Part shown: positions 43,859-51,089 of the stretch, one piece after another | Layout of the letters: each line of letters starts with the position of its first letter | Numbering within the stretch: position 1 is the first letter of the stretch | Assembly: GCF_014489535.1 (NCBI RefSeq) | Contig: NZ_CP060783.1 | Location: 1,984,001-2,048,000 of the forward strand | Source of the DNA: Diaphorobacter aerolatus | Lineage (GTDB): Bacteria > Pseudomonadota > Gammaproteobacteria > Burkholderiales > Burkholderiaceae_C | Direction: 5' to 3' | DNA: 64,000 nucleotides | Translations under genes and position numbers: made by a program | The notes under the pieces: generated by a model | The model's database searches: none | What the model was told of the DNA's origin: nothing | The model's input: only the letters and a program-made list of their open reading frames with translations

Positions 43859-44941
43859 TCAGATCTGCTCGCGGCAGGCGCGATACAGGTCCTTCCATTC
43901 CGCGCGCTCCTTCACCACGGTCTCGAGATACTCCTTCCACACCACAGTGTCCTGCACCGGGTCCTTGACCACCGCGCCGAGCAGCCCCGAAGCCACGTCG
44001 CCCGCACGCATCACGCCATCGCCAAAGTGCCCGGCCAGCGCCATGCCGCTGTTGATCACCGAGATTGCTTCCGCCGTGGAAAGTGTGGACGTGGGCGACT
44101 TAACGCGCACGCTCTTGCCGTCCTCGGTCTGGCCGCTACGCAGCTCGCGGAAGATCTGCACCACGCGCCTGATTTCCTCCAGCGCCGGTGGCTCGGCGGG
44201 CAGCGCGAGCGCGCGGCCCATCTCGCCCACGCGTTTCATCACGATCTGCACCTCCTCTGCCTCGCTCGCGGGCACCGGCAACACCACCGTGTTGAAGCGG
44301 CGCTTGAGCGCGCTGGACAACTCGTTCACGCCCTTGTCGCGATTGTTCGCGGTGGCGATCACCGAGAAGCCCTGGACCGCCTGCACCTCGCTTTCAAGCT
44401 CCGGCACGGGCAGCGTCTTTTCCGACAGCACGGTGATCAGCGTGTCCTGCACGTCGGCGGGAATGCGCGTGAGTTCCTCGATGCGAGCGATCTGGCCGCG
44501 CTTCATCGCATTGACCATGGGGCTCGGAATCAGCGCCTTTTCCGAGGGGCCGTGCGCGAGCAACTGCGCGTAGTTCCAGCCGTATCGCAACTGCTCCTCG
44601 CTCGTTCCTGCCGTGCCCTGCACCAGCAGCGTGGAGTCACCGCTCACCGCCGCCGCGAGATGCTCCGACACCCATGATTTGGCCGTACCCGGCACGCCAT
44701 AGAGCAGCAGCGCGCGGTCGGTGGCGAGCGTCGCCACCGCGATCTCCATCAGCCGTGCATTGCCGATGTACTTCGGTGAAATCTCGACGCCGTTTTGCAG
44801 CGTTCCACCCATCAGGTATTGCAGCACGGCCCAGGGCGAGAGTTTCCAGTTGGGCGGACGCGCGCGGTCATCGACCTGCGACAGCGCGTCCAGCTCGTGC
44901 GCGAATTGTTGCTCTGCATGTTGGCGAAGAACCTGGCTCAT
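43859..44941 (-). CDS. MoxR-type AAA+ ATPase
   Basis: A 360-aa AAA+ ATPase. Walker A LLYGVPGTAKSWVSEHLAAA (82-89), Walker B region GQIARIEELTRIPADVQDTL (atypical, with IEE replacing DE), sensor 1 VIATANNRDKGVNE and the Arg finger near LKRRFNTVVLPV. MoxR ATPases work with VWA proteins as chaperone pairs. The start ATG 44941 is chosen (MSQVLRQHAEQQF) because the in-frame region upstream is low-complexity. It is followed by DUF5682 after 46 bp. Confidence 0.87.
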   Translation of the reverse strand: MSQVLRQHAEQQFAHELDALSQVDDRARPPNWKLSPWAVLQYLMGGTLQNGVEISPKYIGNARLMEIAVATLATDRALLLYGVPGTAKSWVSEHLAAAVSGDSTLLVQGTAGTSEEQLRYGWNYAQLLAHGPSEKALIPSPMVNAMKRGQIARIEELTRIPADVQDTLITVLSEKTLPVPELESEVQAVQGFSVIATANNRDKGVNELSSALKRRFNTVVLPVPASEAEEVQIVMKRVGEMGRALALPAEPPALEEIRRVVQIFRELRSGQTEDGKSVRVKSPTSTLSTAEAISVINSGMALAGHFGDGVMRAGDVASGLLGAVVKDPVQDTVVWKEYLETVVKERAEWKDLYRACREQI

Positions 44942-44993
44942 GGTGTGAAGCTCTCTGTGGGCAAATGGATGGATGGAAGAAAGGATGGATGGA

Positions 44994-46597
44994 CTACGTT
45001 GAAATTGCGCAAAGCGTCTGGCGTATGCCCGCAATCGTGCGCACGCGCTGCCAGACTTGGTCATAGCTTTGGGCCTGTGCCTGCGCATCGGCCGCGTTCA
45101 CCGCGCTGCTCGCCTTGTCGATGATGGCCAGCAATCCGGGCAGGCTTTGCGGAGCCAGCCACAGCGCGGCGCTGACCAGGGCCTGCGAGAGCGTATGGCG
45201 AACGCTCCAGTCCCGATTTGTGGCCGTCTGGTCGTGGGTCTGCGCGATGGCGACCACGAGCGCATCGGACAGCGTGCGGTGCAGATGATCGGCTGGCCGC
45301 ATCAGCTCGCCCATGCGCACCAGCAGCTCGAACACGAGCTTCGGCGCGGCCTCCAGGCGCTGTTGCCAGTAGGCCTCGCGCTCGGTCTGCGTCATCGCGT
45401 TCAGCAGCACGTTGAGGCTTTCGCGCGCGTGCGGGTTTCCCTGCATCGAGGTCAGCAACTGCAGCCAGTCGCGACCCGGCGCGCGCGCGGCGGCTTCGAG
45501 CAAGCCGTCCCGGATCGGGCGCTGCCACTCGGTCTTGCCGGTCCATGCAAAAAGCGCCTCGGGCGTCATGTCGAGATGACGGGTCCACCAGTCAGGCGGG
45601 GTCATGCGCGTGAGCTGGTACAGCCACCACGCCCGCTCGCCGCCCTTGAAGAAACCATGGGGCTTGATGGCGATGCCATCGCGCGGCCAGTCGGCGTTTT
45701 CCTTCTCGGGCGGTTCGATGGTCCAGCCAGCCTTCTCTCCGTCGCGCCTGAGCAGTGGCTCGACCCAGGCGATCACGCGTTGCGCATGCGCGCTTTCGGG
45801 CAAGGCCGAGAGTTGCTCTGCCGCCAGTTGTCGCACCTCGCCGCTGCGGTCGGTGAGCAGTCGCTCGAGCAGCGCCTCGTCGTCCATCGACAGGCGTTCA
45901 TTCAGCACTTCGAGCATCGCCAGACGCTCCTTCGCGCCAAGCTCCTTGAGCGCGGCTTCGAAGCGTTCGCGCGCTGCCGCCGGACTCCGCGCGCGCTCGT
46001 TGCGCAGCACGGCCAGGCGCTGCTCGAACGCACCTTCGAGCCAGAGCTTCTCGGGATCGGCCTGCTGGTCCGCGCCCGCCGCATATTTCCACGCGGGATT
46101 CTGCTCAGCGAGCCACAGGCCGCGTGCCCCAGCACCGCCAGCAGGTCTTCGCGCAGCGCGGTGCTGCGCGCGCCCGCATCGAGCGCCGCAGGCAACAGCG
46201 TGAACGGCAGCCGCAGGCCCGCACGCGCAAGCAGATTCCAGCTCTGACAGATCAGGTCTGCGGAGCCCTCGCGCAGCGCCGCACTCAGGGCTTCGATCAC
46301 GCTGGCGTCGGTGGGCGCGGCGAGCGCGTCATCGGGCGCGACCGATAGATCCGGCGCCGTGCCGCATGCGGCTGGCAGATGGCCCGCGCGCCCAAGCAAT
46401 CCCGCCGCACCCGCAGCGCGCAGCAGTTGCACACTCGCGCGATGCGCACCCTTGGGTGCCGGTGCGGCCTCGTTCGCATCGCGCAGCAGCGCCAGCAAGG
46501 CATCGGGCCATTGCGGATCAAAGGCCTCCAGCCGCTGCGTGCCCACCAGCGCCTGTTGCATCAGGGCCTGTTCGTCGAGCCGCATTTCCTCACTCAT
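44994..46597 (-). CDS. DUF5691 (HEAT-like) protein, frameshifted
   Basis: About 534 aa when repaired. The N-terminal part (MSEEMRLDEQALMQQALVGT, RASVQLLRAAGAAGLL) and the C-terminal part (LWLEGAFEQRLAVLRNERAR, DRSGEVRQLAAEQLSALPES, DWWTRHLDMTPEALFAWTG) lie in different frames. One added G at about 46127 gives LLAVLGARGLWLAEQNPAWK, the family sequence. Helical repeats suggest a scaffold. The start 46597 overlaps the SWIM gene stop by 4 bp. It is part of the five-gene operon. Confidence 0.82.
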
Positions 46598-47982
46598 TGC
46601 ACCTCTCCCGGCAAGGACCAGAGCAGTGACGCAGCGTCCCCTGCCGCAACCGCATTCCACACGCCAAGCAGGCGCCAGCGCTCGTCACTCCATTCGCCCA
46701 TCGCCAGCACCGGCCGCCCACCACTCGCCGCGAGCAACGCCCAGCCCTCGGCTTCCGGCAGATCGAGCCGCAACATGCGCCGCACCACGCCCTCCGTGGT
46801 CGTCGCGATCCAGTGCCTGCCCTCCACGCGGTGAATGCTCACATCTCGCAGCATCAGTGGCTGGAGACTCTGAAACGGATTGCCGGCCAGCCGCTCGGCC
46901 AGATCGCGCCAGCTCTGCGCGGCTTCGCCGTGGGCCAGCAGGCTTTCGGCACGCGCATGACCGGCGTCGAGCAATTGGCTGTCATCGGCGGCCATCGCGC
47001 GCAACGGCGCGCCTCCCGGATAGAAATGCAGGCTCGCGGCGTAGCTGCGGCCTGCGATCCAGGCGCGCTCGTAGCCACGCCCGCCGTGGGCATAGTCCTG
47101 CAACAGCGCAAAGCGCTGCGTCTGCTCGCCCCAGAGCCACATGCGGCGCTCCACGAGCCGCCCCTGGCCCTCGATCTGGCTGCCGCCCAGCACCAGCCAG
47201 CGGTCGGTGACGGCAGGTGTCGCGGCCAGTAGCTCCGCCTTGTCCTGATTCCAGCCGATCGCGCTCATCAGGTCATCGAGCATCGCAGGCGGCAGTTGAT
47301 CGCGCCGTGCCGCGGCATCAAGCAGCAATTGCCATTGCCCGAGATGCGCGAGAACCAGCGCGGGCCAATCGTCGCGCGGACCGGCGACGTCGAGCAATTG
47401 CATGACGCGCGCCGCCATGCCCGGAGCCTGCGCGTCCACCAATCGTGCCGCAAGGTTCTGCCAGGTCTGGCGGGTGGCCTGCTCGCCAAGGTTCAGCGTG
47501 GCGAGGCCCTGACGCAGCATGTCCTGCATCCACAGCGACAGTTCCGCAAGACCTCCGTCCACGCGGCTCCAGCGCTTAGCCTGGCGCTTGGCGGCCCCTT
47601 CGGGATCGGGCAGAGTTGTGGCTACTGCGGCGGCCTTGGCTTCCTTCTTGTCCGCGCGGTCACGTCGCGAATGAAGCCACTCGCTGACCCACTCGGGCCG
47701 TGTGTCGGACGTGGCGACCTTCCCCGCCGTGCGCAGCAGCAACAGGGCCAGCCCGTGCTTGCACGGAAACTTGCGGCTCGGGCAACTGCATTTGAACGAC
47801 GGACCGCTCAGGTCCACCTGCGTTTGATAGGGCTTGCTGCCGCTGCCCTGGCATTCGCCCCAGACCGCCGAGTCGTCGCAGCCGAGCGTCGGCCATTGGG
47901 CGGGAGACTTCAGACCTTGCGCGGCCTTGGTTGAGGAAGCATCCGGGGAAAGCCCCAAAACTTCGGCTTCACTGGTGAGCAC
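46594..47982 (-). CDS. SWIM zinc-finger protein
   Basis: About 462 aa. Near residues 65-76 stands the SWIM motif FKCSCPSRKFPCKHGLALLL (CxCx6CxH), a zinc finger for DNA or protein binding. The rest is mostly helical with many Trp and Leu (WRLLGVWNAVAAGD). GTG 47982 is chosen as start (LTSEAEVLGLSPDASS) because GGAGAAGG sits 6 bp before it; ATG 48021 is the alternative. First gene of the operon. Function unknown. Confidence 0.8.
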   Translation of the reverse strand: MLTSEAEVLGLSPDASSTKAAQGLKSPAQWPTLGCDDSAVWGECQGSGSKPYQTQVDLSGPSFKCSCPSRKFPCKHGLALLLLRTAGKVATSDTRPEWVSEWLHSRRDRADKKEAKAAAVATTLPDPEGAAKRQAKRWSRVDGGLAELSLWMQDMLRQGLATLNLGEQATRQTWQNLAARLVDAQAPGMAARVMQLLDVAGPRDDWPALVLAHLGQWQLLLDAAARRDQLPPAMLDDLMSAIGWNQDKAELLAATPAVTDRWLVLGGSQIEGQGRLVERRMWLWGEQTQRFALLQDYAHGGRGYERAWIAGRSYAASLHFYPGGAPLRAMAADDSQLLDAGHARAESLLAHGEAAQSWRDLAERLAGNPFQSLQPLMLRDVSIHRVEGRHWIATTTEGVVRRMLRLDLPEAEGWALLAASGGRPVLAMGEWSDERWRLLGVWNAVAAGDAASLLWSLPGEVQ

Positions 47983-48147
47983 GTACGACCTTCTCCGTTC
48001 CCTGACGGTGGTTGTTGGCAATGACTTATGGGGGATTTATACCAAAGCCTCGATGACATTCATGGGTGGACGTTTGCCCTGCTGCGCATGCGGGATTCAG
48101 GGTAGACGCCAGTGTCGCGCCGAATCGGGCCATCGACAATCACGCCC

Positions 48148-49899
48148 ATGCTCTCTCCCAGTCAGGTCATCGTTCTCGCCACACCGGTGTTTTTCGCGCT
48201 GATTGCCGTCGAATGGATCATCAGCGCACGCCGCAAGGTCCATCCCTATCGGCTCGCGGACGCGCTGAGCTCGATGAGTCTTGGCCTCATGAGCCAGACC
48301 AGCGCGGTGTTCACCAAGCTGCTCACGGTGGGCATCTACACGGCGGTGTTCGAGCATGTTGCGCTGGTGCGCGCCGACGCGTTCTGGACGAGCATTCCCG
48401 GCTGGCTGATTGCGTTGCTGTTCTACGATTTTCTCTACTACTGGAACCACCGCCTTGGCCACGAGGTCGGCGTGCTGTGGGCGGCGCATGTGGTGCATCA
48501 CCAGAGCCAGCAATACAACCTCTCCACCGCGCTGCGGCAGCCGGGCAGCTACGCGCTGCTGTCGTGGCTGTTCTATCTGCCGATGGCGCTCGCGGGCGTG
48601 CCGCCGCTGGTGTTCGTGGTCGTCGGGCTCATCGATCTGCTCTACCAGTTCTGGGTGCATACGGAACAGGTGCGACGTCTCGGCTGGTTCGACCGCTGGT
48701 TCTGCGCGCCCAGCAATCACCGCGTGCACCATGCGGTCAACGATCCATATCTCGACCGGAACTATGGCGGCATCCTGATCATCTGGGATCGCATGTTCGG
48801 CACGTTCAAGGAAGAGGACGACCGCGAACCCTGTGTCTACGGCACGCGCGGCCTGCTCAAAAGCTGGGACCCGCTGTGGGCCAATGCCTCGATCTACAGC
48901 CAGCTTGCACACGACAGTTGGCACACGCGCGGCGTCGCCGACAAGCTGCGCGTGTGGCTCAAGCCGCCGGGCTGGCGGCCCGCCGACGTGGCGGCACGCT
49001 TTCCCAAACCGGCGTTCGTGCTCGACGAGCATCGCGTACTGTTCGAGCCCGCGCTCTCGCGCGGCGTGACGTGGTTTGCCTGTATCCAATTCGCTGCGCT
49101 GATTGCGGGTGCGGCGCTGTTTTTGTGGAATGCCGATCGAGCGCCGCTTGCACACAACCTGGTCTGGTTCGCTGCGCTCACGACCGGTCAATGGGTGCTC
49201 GGCGCATGTCTGCAGGGCCGCATCGGCGTGTGGCTGGCGCTGATGATCGATTGCGCGGCACTCGCCACCGCCACCGGCGCGCTCGGCCTCAGCGACTGGC
49301 ACATGGTCTTCAAGCCCGCCGTCATGCTGCTCGCCTGTGCGCAGGTATTGAGCGCACAGCGTGCCGCGCCCTTGGACGGCGCGGGCCACGCGCGGCCCTA
49401 CTCGCTGCGCTGGCTGCTGGTGGCGCTGCAATGGTCACTCGTCGGTGACGTGTGCCTGATGTTCGCCTCGCCCGCGATGTTCCTGCCCGGGCTCGTGAGT
49501 TTTCTGCTCGCGCACATCGCCTACATCGTCGTGTTGAAGCGCGGCATGCGGTGGTTTGCCGACCGGCGCGCATTGGTTGTCACGCTCGCGCTGGGCGTGG
49601 GCATGTATGGGTTTCTGTGGCATGGCGGGCTGCCTGCGGAGTTGCGCATTCCGGTTGCGGTCTACGTCGGTGTGATCGCGCTGATGGCCGCACAGGCCTG
49701 GGGGCGCTCGCGAGAGATGCAATCACCCGGTGCGCTGCGCGTGGCAGTCGGCGCGAGCTTCTTCATGGCAAGCGACACGATCCTCGCCATCGACCGATTC
49801 GTGCAGCCGGTGCCGCATGCCTTGTTCTGGGTTCTGGCAAGCTACTTCGCCGCACAGACGCTGATCGTGCATGGACTCACGGCCCACAGGAGCCCTTAA
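48148..49899 (+). CDS. fusion of fatty-acid hydroxylase (sterol desaturase family) and YhhN lysoplasmalogenase-like domain
   Basis: A 583-aa polytopic membrane protein. Residues about 1-290 are a sterol-desaturase-type di-iron hydroxylase: histidine motifs WNHRLGHEVG, AAHVVHHQSQQYN and SNHRVHHAVNDPY with FWVHTEQV. Residues about 360-583 are hydrophobic (LLVALQWSLVGDVCLMF, SFLLAHIAYIVV, FFMASDTILAIDRFV), the pattern of YhhN/TMEM86 proteins. In animals, relatives of both halves act on ether lipids (alkylglycerol monooxygenase, lysoplasmalogenase), so the fusion may act on ether-type or lysolipids in the inner membrane; this is inferred. ATG 48148 is the best start. Confidence 0.85.
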   Translation: MLSPSQVIVLATPVFFALIAVEWIISARRKVHPYRLADALSSMSLGLMSQTSAVFTKLLTVGIYTAVFEHVALVRADAFWTSIPGWLIALLFYDFLYYWNHRLGHEVGVLWAAHVVHHQSQQYNLSTALRQPGSYALLSWLFYLPMALAGVPPLVFVVVGLIDLLYQFWVHTEQVRRLGWFDRWFCAPSNHRVHHAVNDPYLDRNYGGILIIWDRMFGTFKEEDDREPCVYGTRGLLKSWDPLWANASIYSQLAHDSWHTRGVADKLRVWLKPPGWRPADVAARFPKPAFVLDEHRVLFEPALSRGVTWFACIQFAALIAGAALFLWNADRAPLAHNLVWFAALTTGQWVLGACLQGRIGVWLALMIDCAALATATGALGLSDWHMVFKPAVMLLACAQVLSAQRAAPLDGAGHARPYSLRWLLVALQWSLVGDVCLMFASPAMFLPGLVSFLLAHIAYIVVLKRGMRWFADRRALVVTLALGVGMYGFLWHGGLPAELRIPVAVYVGVIALMAAQAWGRSREMQSPGALRVAVGASFFMASDTILAIDRFVQPVPHALFWVLASYFAAQTLIVHGLTAHRSP

Positions 49900-49927
49900 A
49901 AACCCACTGCCGCAGAGGCTCTAAGGG

Positions 49928-49957
49928 TTGACCCCGATACCCCTCGCGGCCGATAAT
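49928..49957 (+). promoter_or_regulatory. sigma-70-like promoter of the magnesium locus
   Basis: TTGACC (49928-49933) and GATAAT (49952-49957) are separated by 18 bp, close to the consensus. It lies just after the YhhN fusion and before about 750 bp of leader with small ORFs, so the mgt transcript probably starts near 49964. Confidence 0.55.
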
Positions 49958-49986
49958 GCGGGCTTCGCAATTACAGGAGTCCCCAC

Positions 49987-50052
49987 GTGGACAGTGCCAG
50001 TTCAACCAGTGATTTATCGCTCGCCGCAATGGCAGCGTTGCTGGCCGACTGA
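49987..50052 (+). CDS. candidate leader peptide 1 of the mgt locus
   Basis: A 21-codon ORF starting GTG with AGGAG 7 bp upstream (49975-49979), encoding DSASSTSDLSLAAMAALLAD after the start residue. It begins about 20 nt after the predicted transcript start, and a small GC hairpin (CTCCCCG/CGGGAG, about 50057-50075) follows. It could be a translated leader; nothing outside this layout supports it. The 250 bp between it and the next small ORF hold no gene I can support. Confidence 0.35.
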   Translation: MDSASSTSDLSLAAMAALLAD

Positions 50053-50308
50053 CAGACTCCCCGCTTGAACGGGAGCCGTCAATCGGCACCAGAACCGTTC
50101 AATGCATTGCGGCGCTCGGCGTTCATCGCGCAGGCTTTCCATATCGTCATTTCGACGCGCTGTTTCGCGCATGCGCGTCGTGGCCGATCCATGGTTTTCG
50201 TTTGCGCATCGTTCACTGCGATGCACCGGATTGCCCTTGGGCAGCGGCGCATCGATTGACCCGTGCCGTCTGACGTGGCTGTTTCTTACCTTACCGAAGG
50301 AGAACGCC

Positions 50309-50527
50309 ATGAAGACCTTTTTCATCCGCTCTATCCGGCAAAGCCGCGACCGCATCGCGACCGCCATGGCCGATGCCGGCGCAACCCGCGCCGCATCCAA
50401 CGTCGCGTCGCATGAGCCTTCGCAGGCACCGCTTGAGCAACAGGTGATGGCGCTGGACACGCTCACCACCTGGCCCACGCACCGCATCCGCAGCTTTCTG
50501 TCGATGCAGTCGCGCCGCGTGCGCTGA
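50309..50527 (+). CDS. small hypothetical protein in the mgt leader
   Basis: A 72-aa basic protein starting MKTFFIRSIRQSRDRIATAM with AAGGAG 6 bp upstream. It ends RSFLSMQSRRVR. No domain or membrane segment was recognised; the end is Arg-rich. It lies in the leader between the predicted promoter and mgtA, so it is probably part of the magnesium operon. Function unknown. Confidence 0.55.
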   Translation: MKTFFIRSIRQSRDRIATAMADAGATRAASNVASHEPSQAPLEQQVMALDTLTTWPTHRIRSFLSMQSRRVR

Positions 50528-50557
50528 TTTTTCACCTCGATAGACAAGGAGCCCTCC

Positions 50558-50623
50558 ATGGATCCCGACCCTGGCCCGCCAGCGCTGCCCGCACCTCGGG
50601 CAGCGCTTCGATTCCTTCTTTGA
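50558..50623 (+). CDS. MgtL-like proline-rich leader peptide
   Basis: A 21-aa ORF with a strong AAGGAG site (50546-50551, 6 bp spacing), beginning MDPDPGPPALPAPRAAL. Its start strikingly resembles enterobacterial MgtL (MEPDPTPLP...), where an acidic-Pro repeat destabilises ribosomes in low Mg2+ and so controls mgtA transcription. Here it also lies upstream of mgtA. The coding region overlaps a perfect 11-bp stem (50581-50607), so ribosome position could decide which RNA structure forms. Homology by descent cannot be shown for such a short peptide; convergence is possible. Confidence 0.6.
   Translation: MDPDPGPPALPAPRAALRFLL
50581..50607 (+). promoter_or_regulatory. attenuator-like hairpin inside the MgtL-like ORF
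   Basis: AGCGCTGCCCG (50581-50591) pairs perfectly with CGGGCAGCGCT (50597-50607) around a CACCT loop, followed by a pyrimidine-rich stretch (TCGATTCCTTCTTTG). Downstream, GGTCAGGCCGA (about 50632) and TCGGCCTGGCC (about 50693) can pair as a further long-range structure just before the next ORF. Confidence 0.5.
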
Positions 50624-50716
50624 AATTTTCCGGTCAGGCCGACCGGTTGCGCGCGCACTCACCTTCCTTGCGGAGCTAGTGCGAAGCTCCTTTCGGCCTG
50701 GCCCCAAGGAGCACCC

Positions 50717-51073
50717 ATGCAACACCTGAACCAAGGCCTCGTTCACACCGCCCGCGAAGCACGCATCGGACAGATGCGCCACAGCGCACTGCTCGCCACC
50801 ATCAAGCACGACCGCGCCGATCTGCTGAGCCAACTTCTCAATCACCTGGGCAACCGGCACTTTGCCCGGACGCTCGCCGACCTGAGCGCCGCCGAACAGG
50901 TGCGCGCCCTCAGGCTGCTCAACGCCAAGAAGCGCGCGTCGCTGTACCGCGAACTCTCGCAGCCGCAGCGCGATCTCTGGCATGCAGTGCTCAAGCGCGA
51001 AGCCAGGCGCTCGTTGATCCGCCGACTGACGAGCTGGCTGCGGCCCGCACGACTCAAGGCCACGCGCCCATGA
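50717..51073 (+). CDS. hypothetical protein, weakly like the MgtE N-terminal domain
   Basis: A 118-aa soluble basic protein with AAGGAG before ATG 50717. The middle ADLLSQLLNHLGNRHFARTL, then SAAEQVRALRLLNAKKRASLY, resembles the superhelical repeats of the MgtE N domain, which senses Mg2+ in MgtE channels. There is no CBS or membrane domain. The C-terminal part is Arg/Lys-rich. It ends 16 bp before mgtA and is surely cotranscribed. Similarity is weak and by eye. Confidence 0.5.
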   Translation: MQHLNQGLVHTAREARIGQMRHSALLATIKHDRADLLSQLLNHLGNRHFARTLADLSAAEQVRALRLLNAKKRASLYRELSQPQRDLWHAVLKREARRSLIRRLTSWLRPARLKATRP

Positions 51074-51089
51074 ACACGAAGAGCGTGCC

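Noticed and set aside
50014..50658. Minus-strand 214-codon frame across the mgt leader
   Set aside because: No domain, Arg/Ser-rich, and overlaps several plus-strand signals with ribosome binding sites.
49964..50716. Classical Mg2+ or Mn2+ riboswitch upstream of mgtA
   Set aside because: I could not match the leader to M-box or yybP-ykoY consensus. Only hairpins and small ORFs can be supported.
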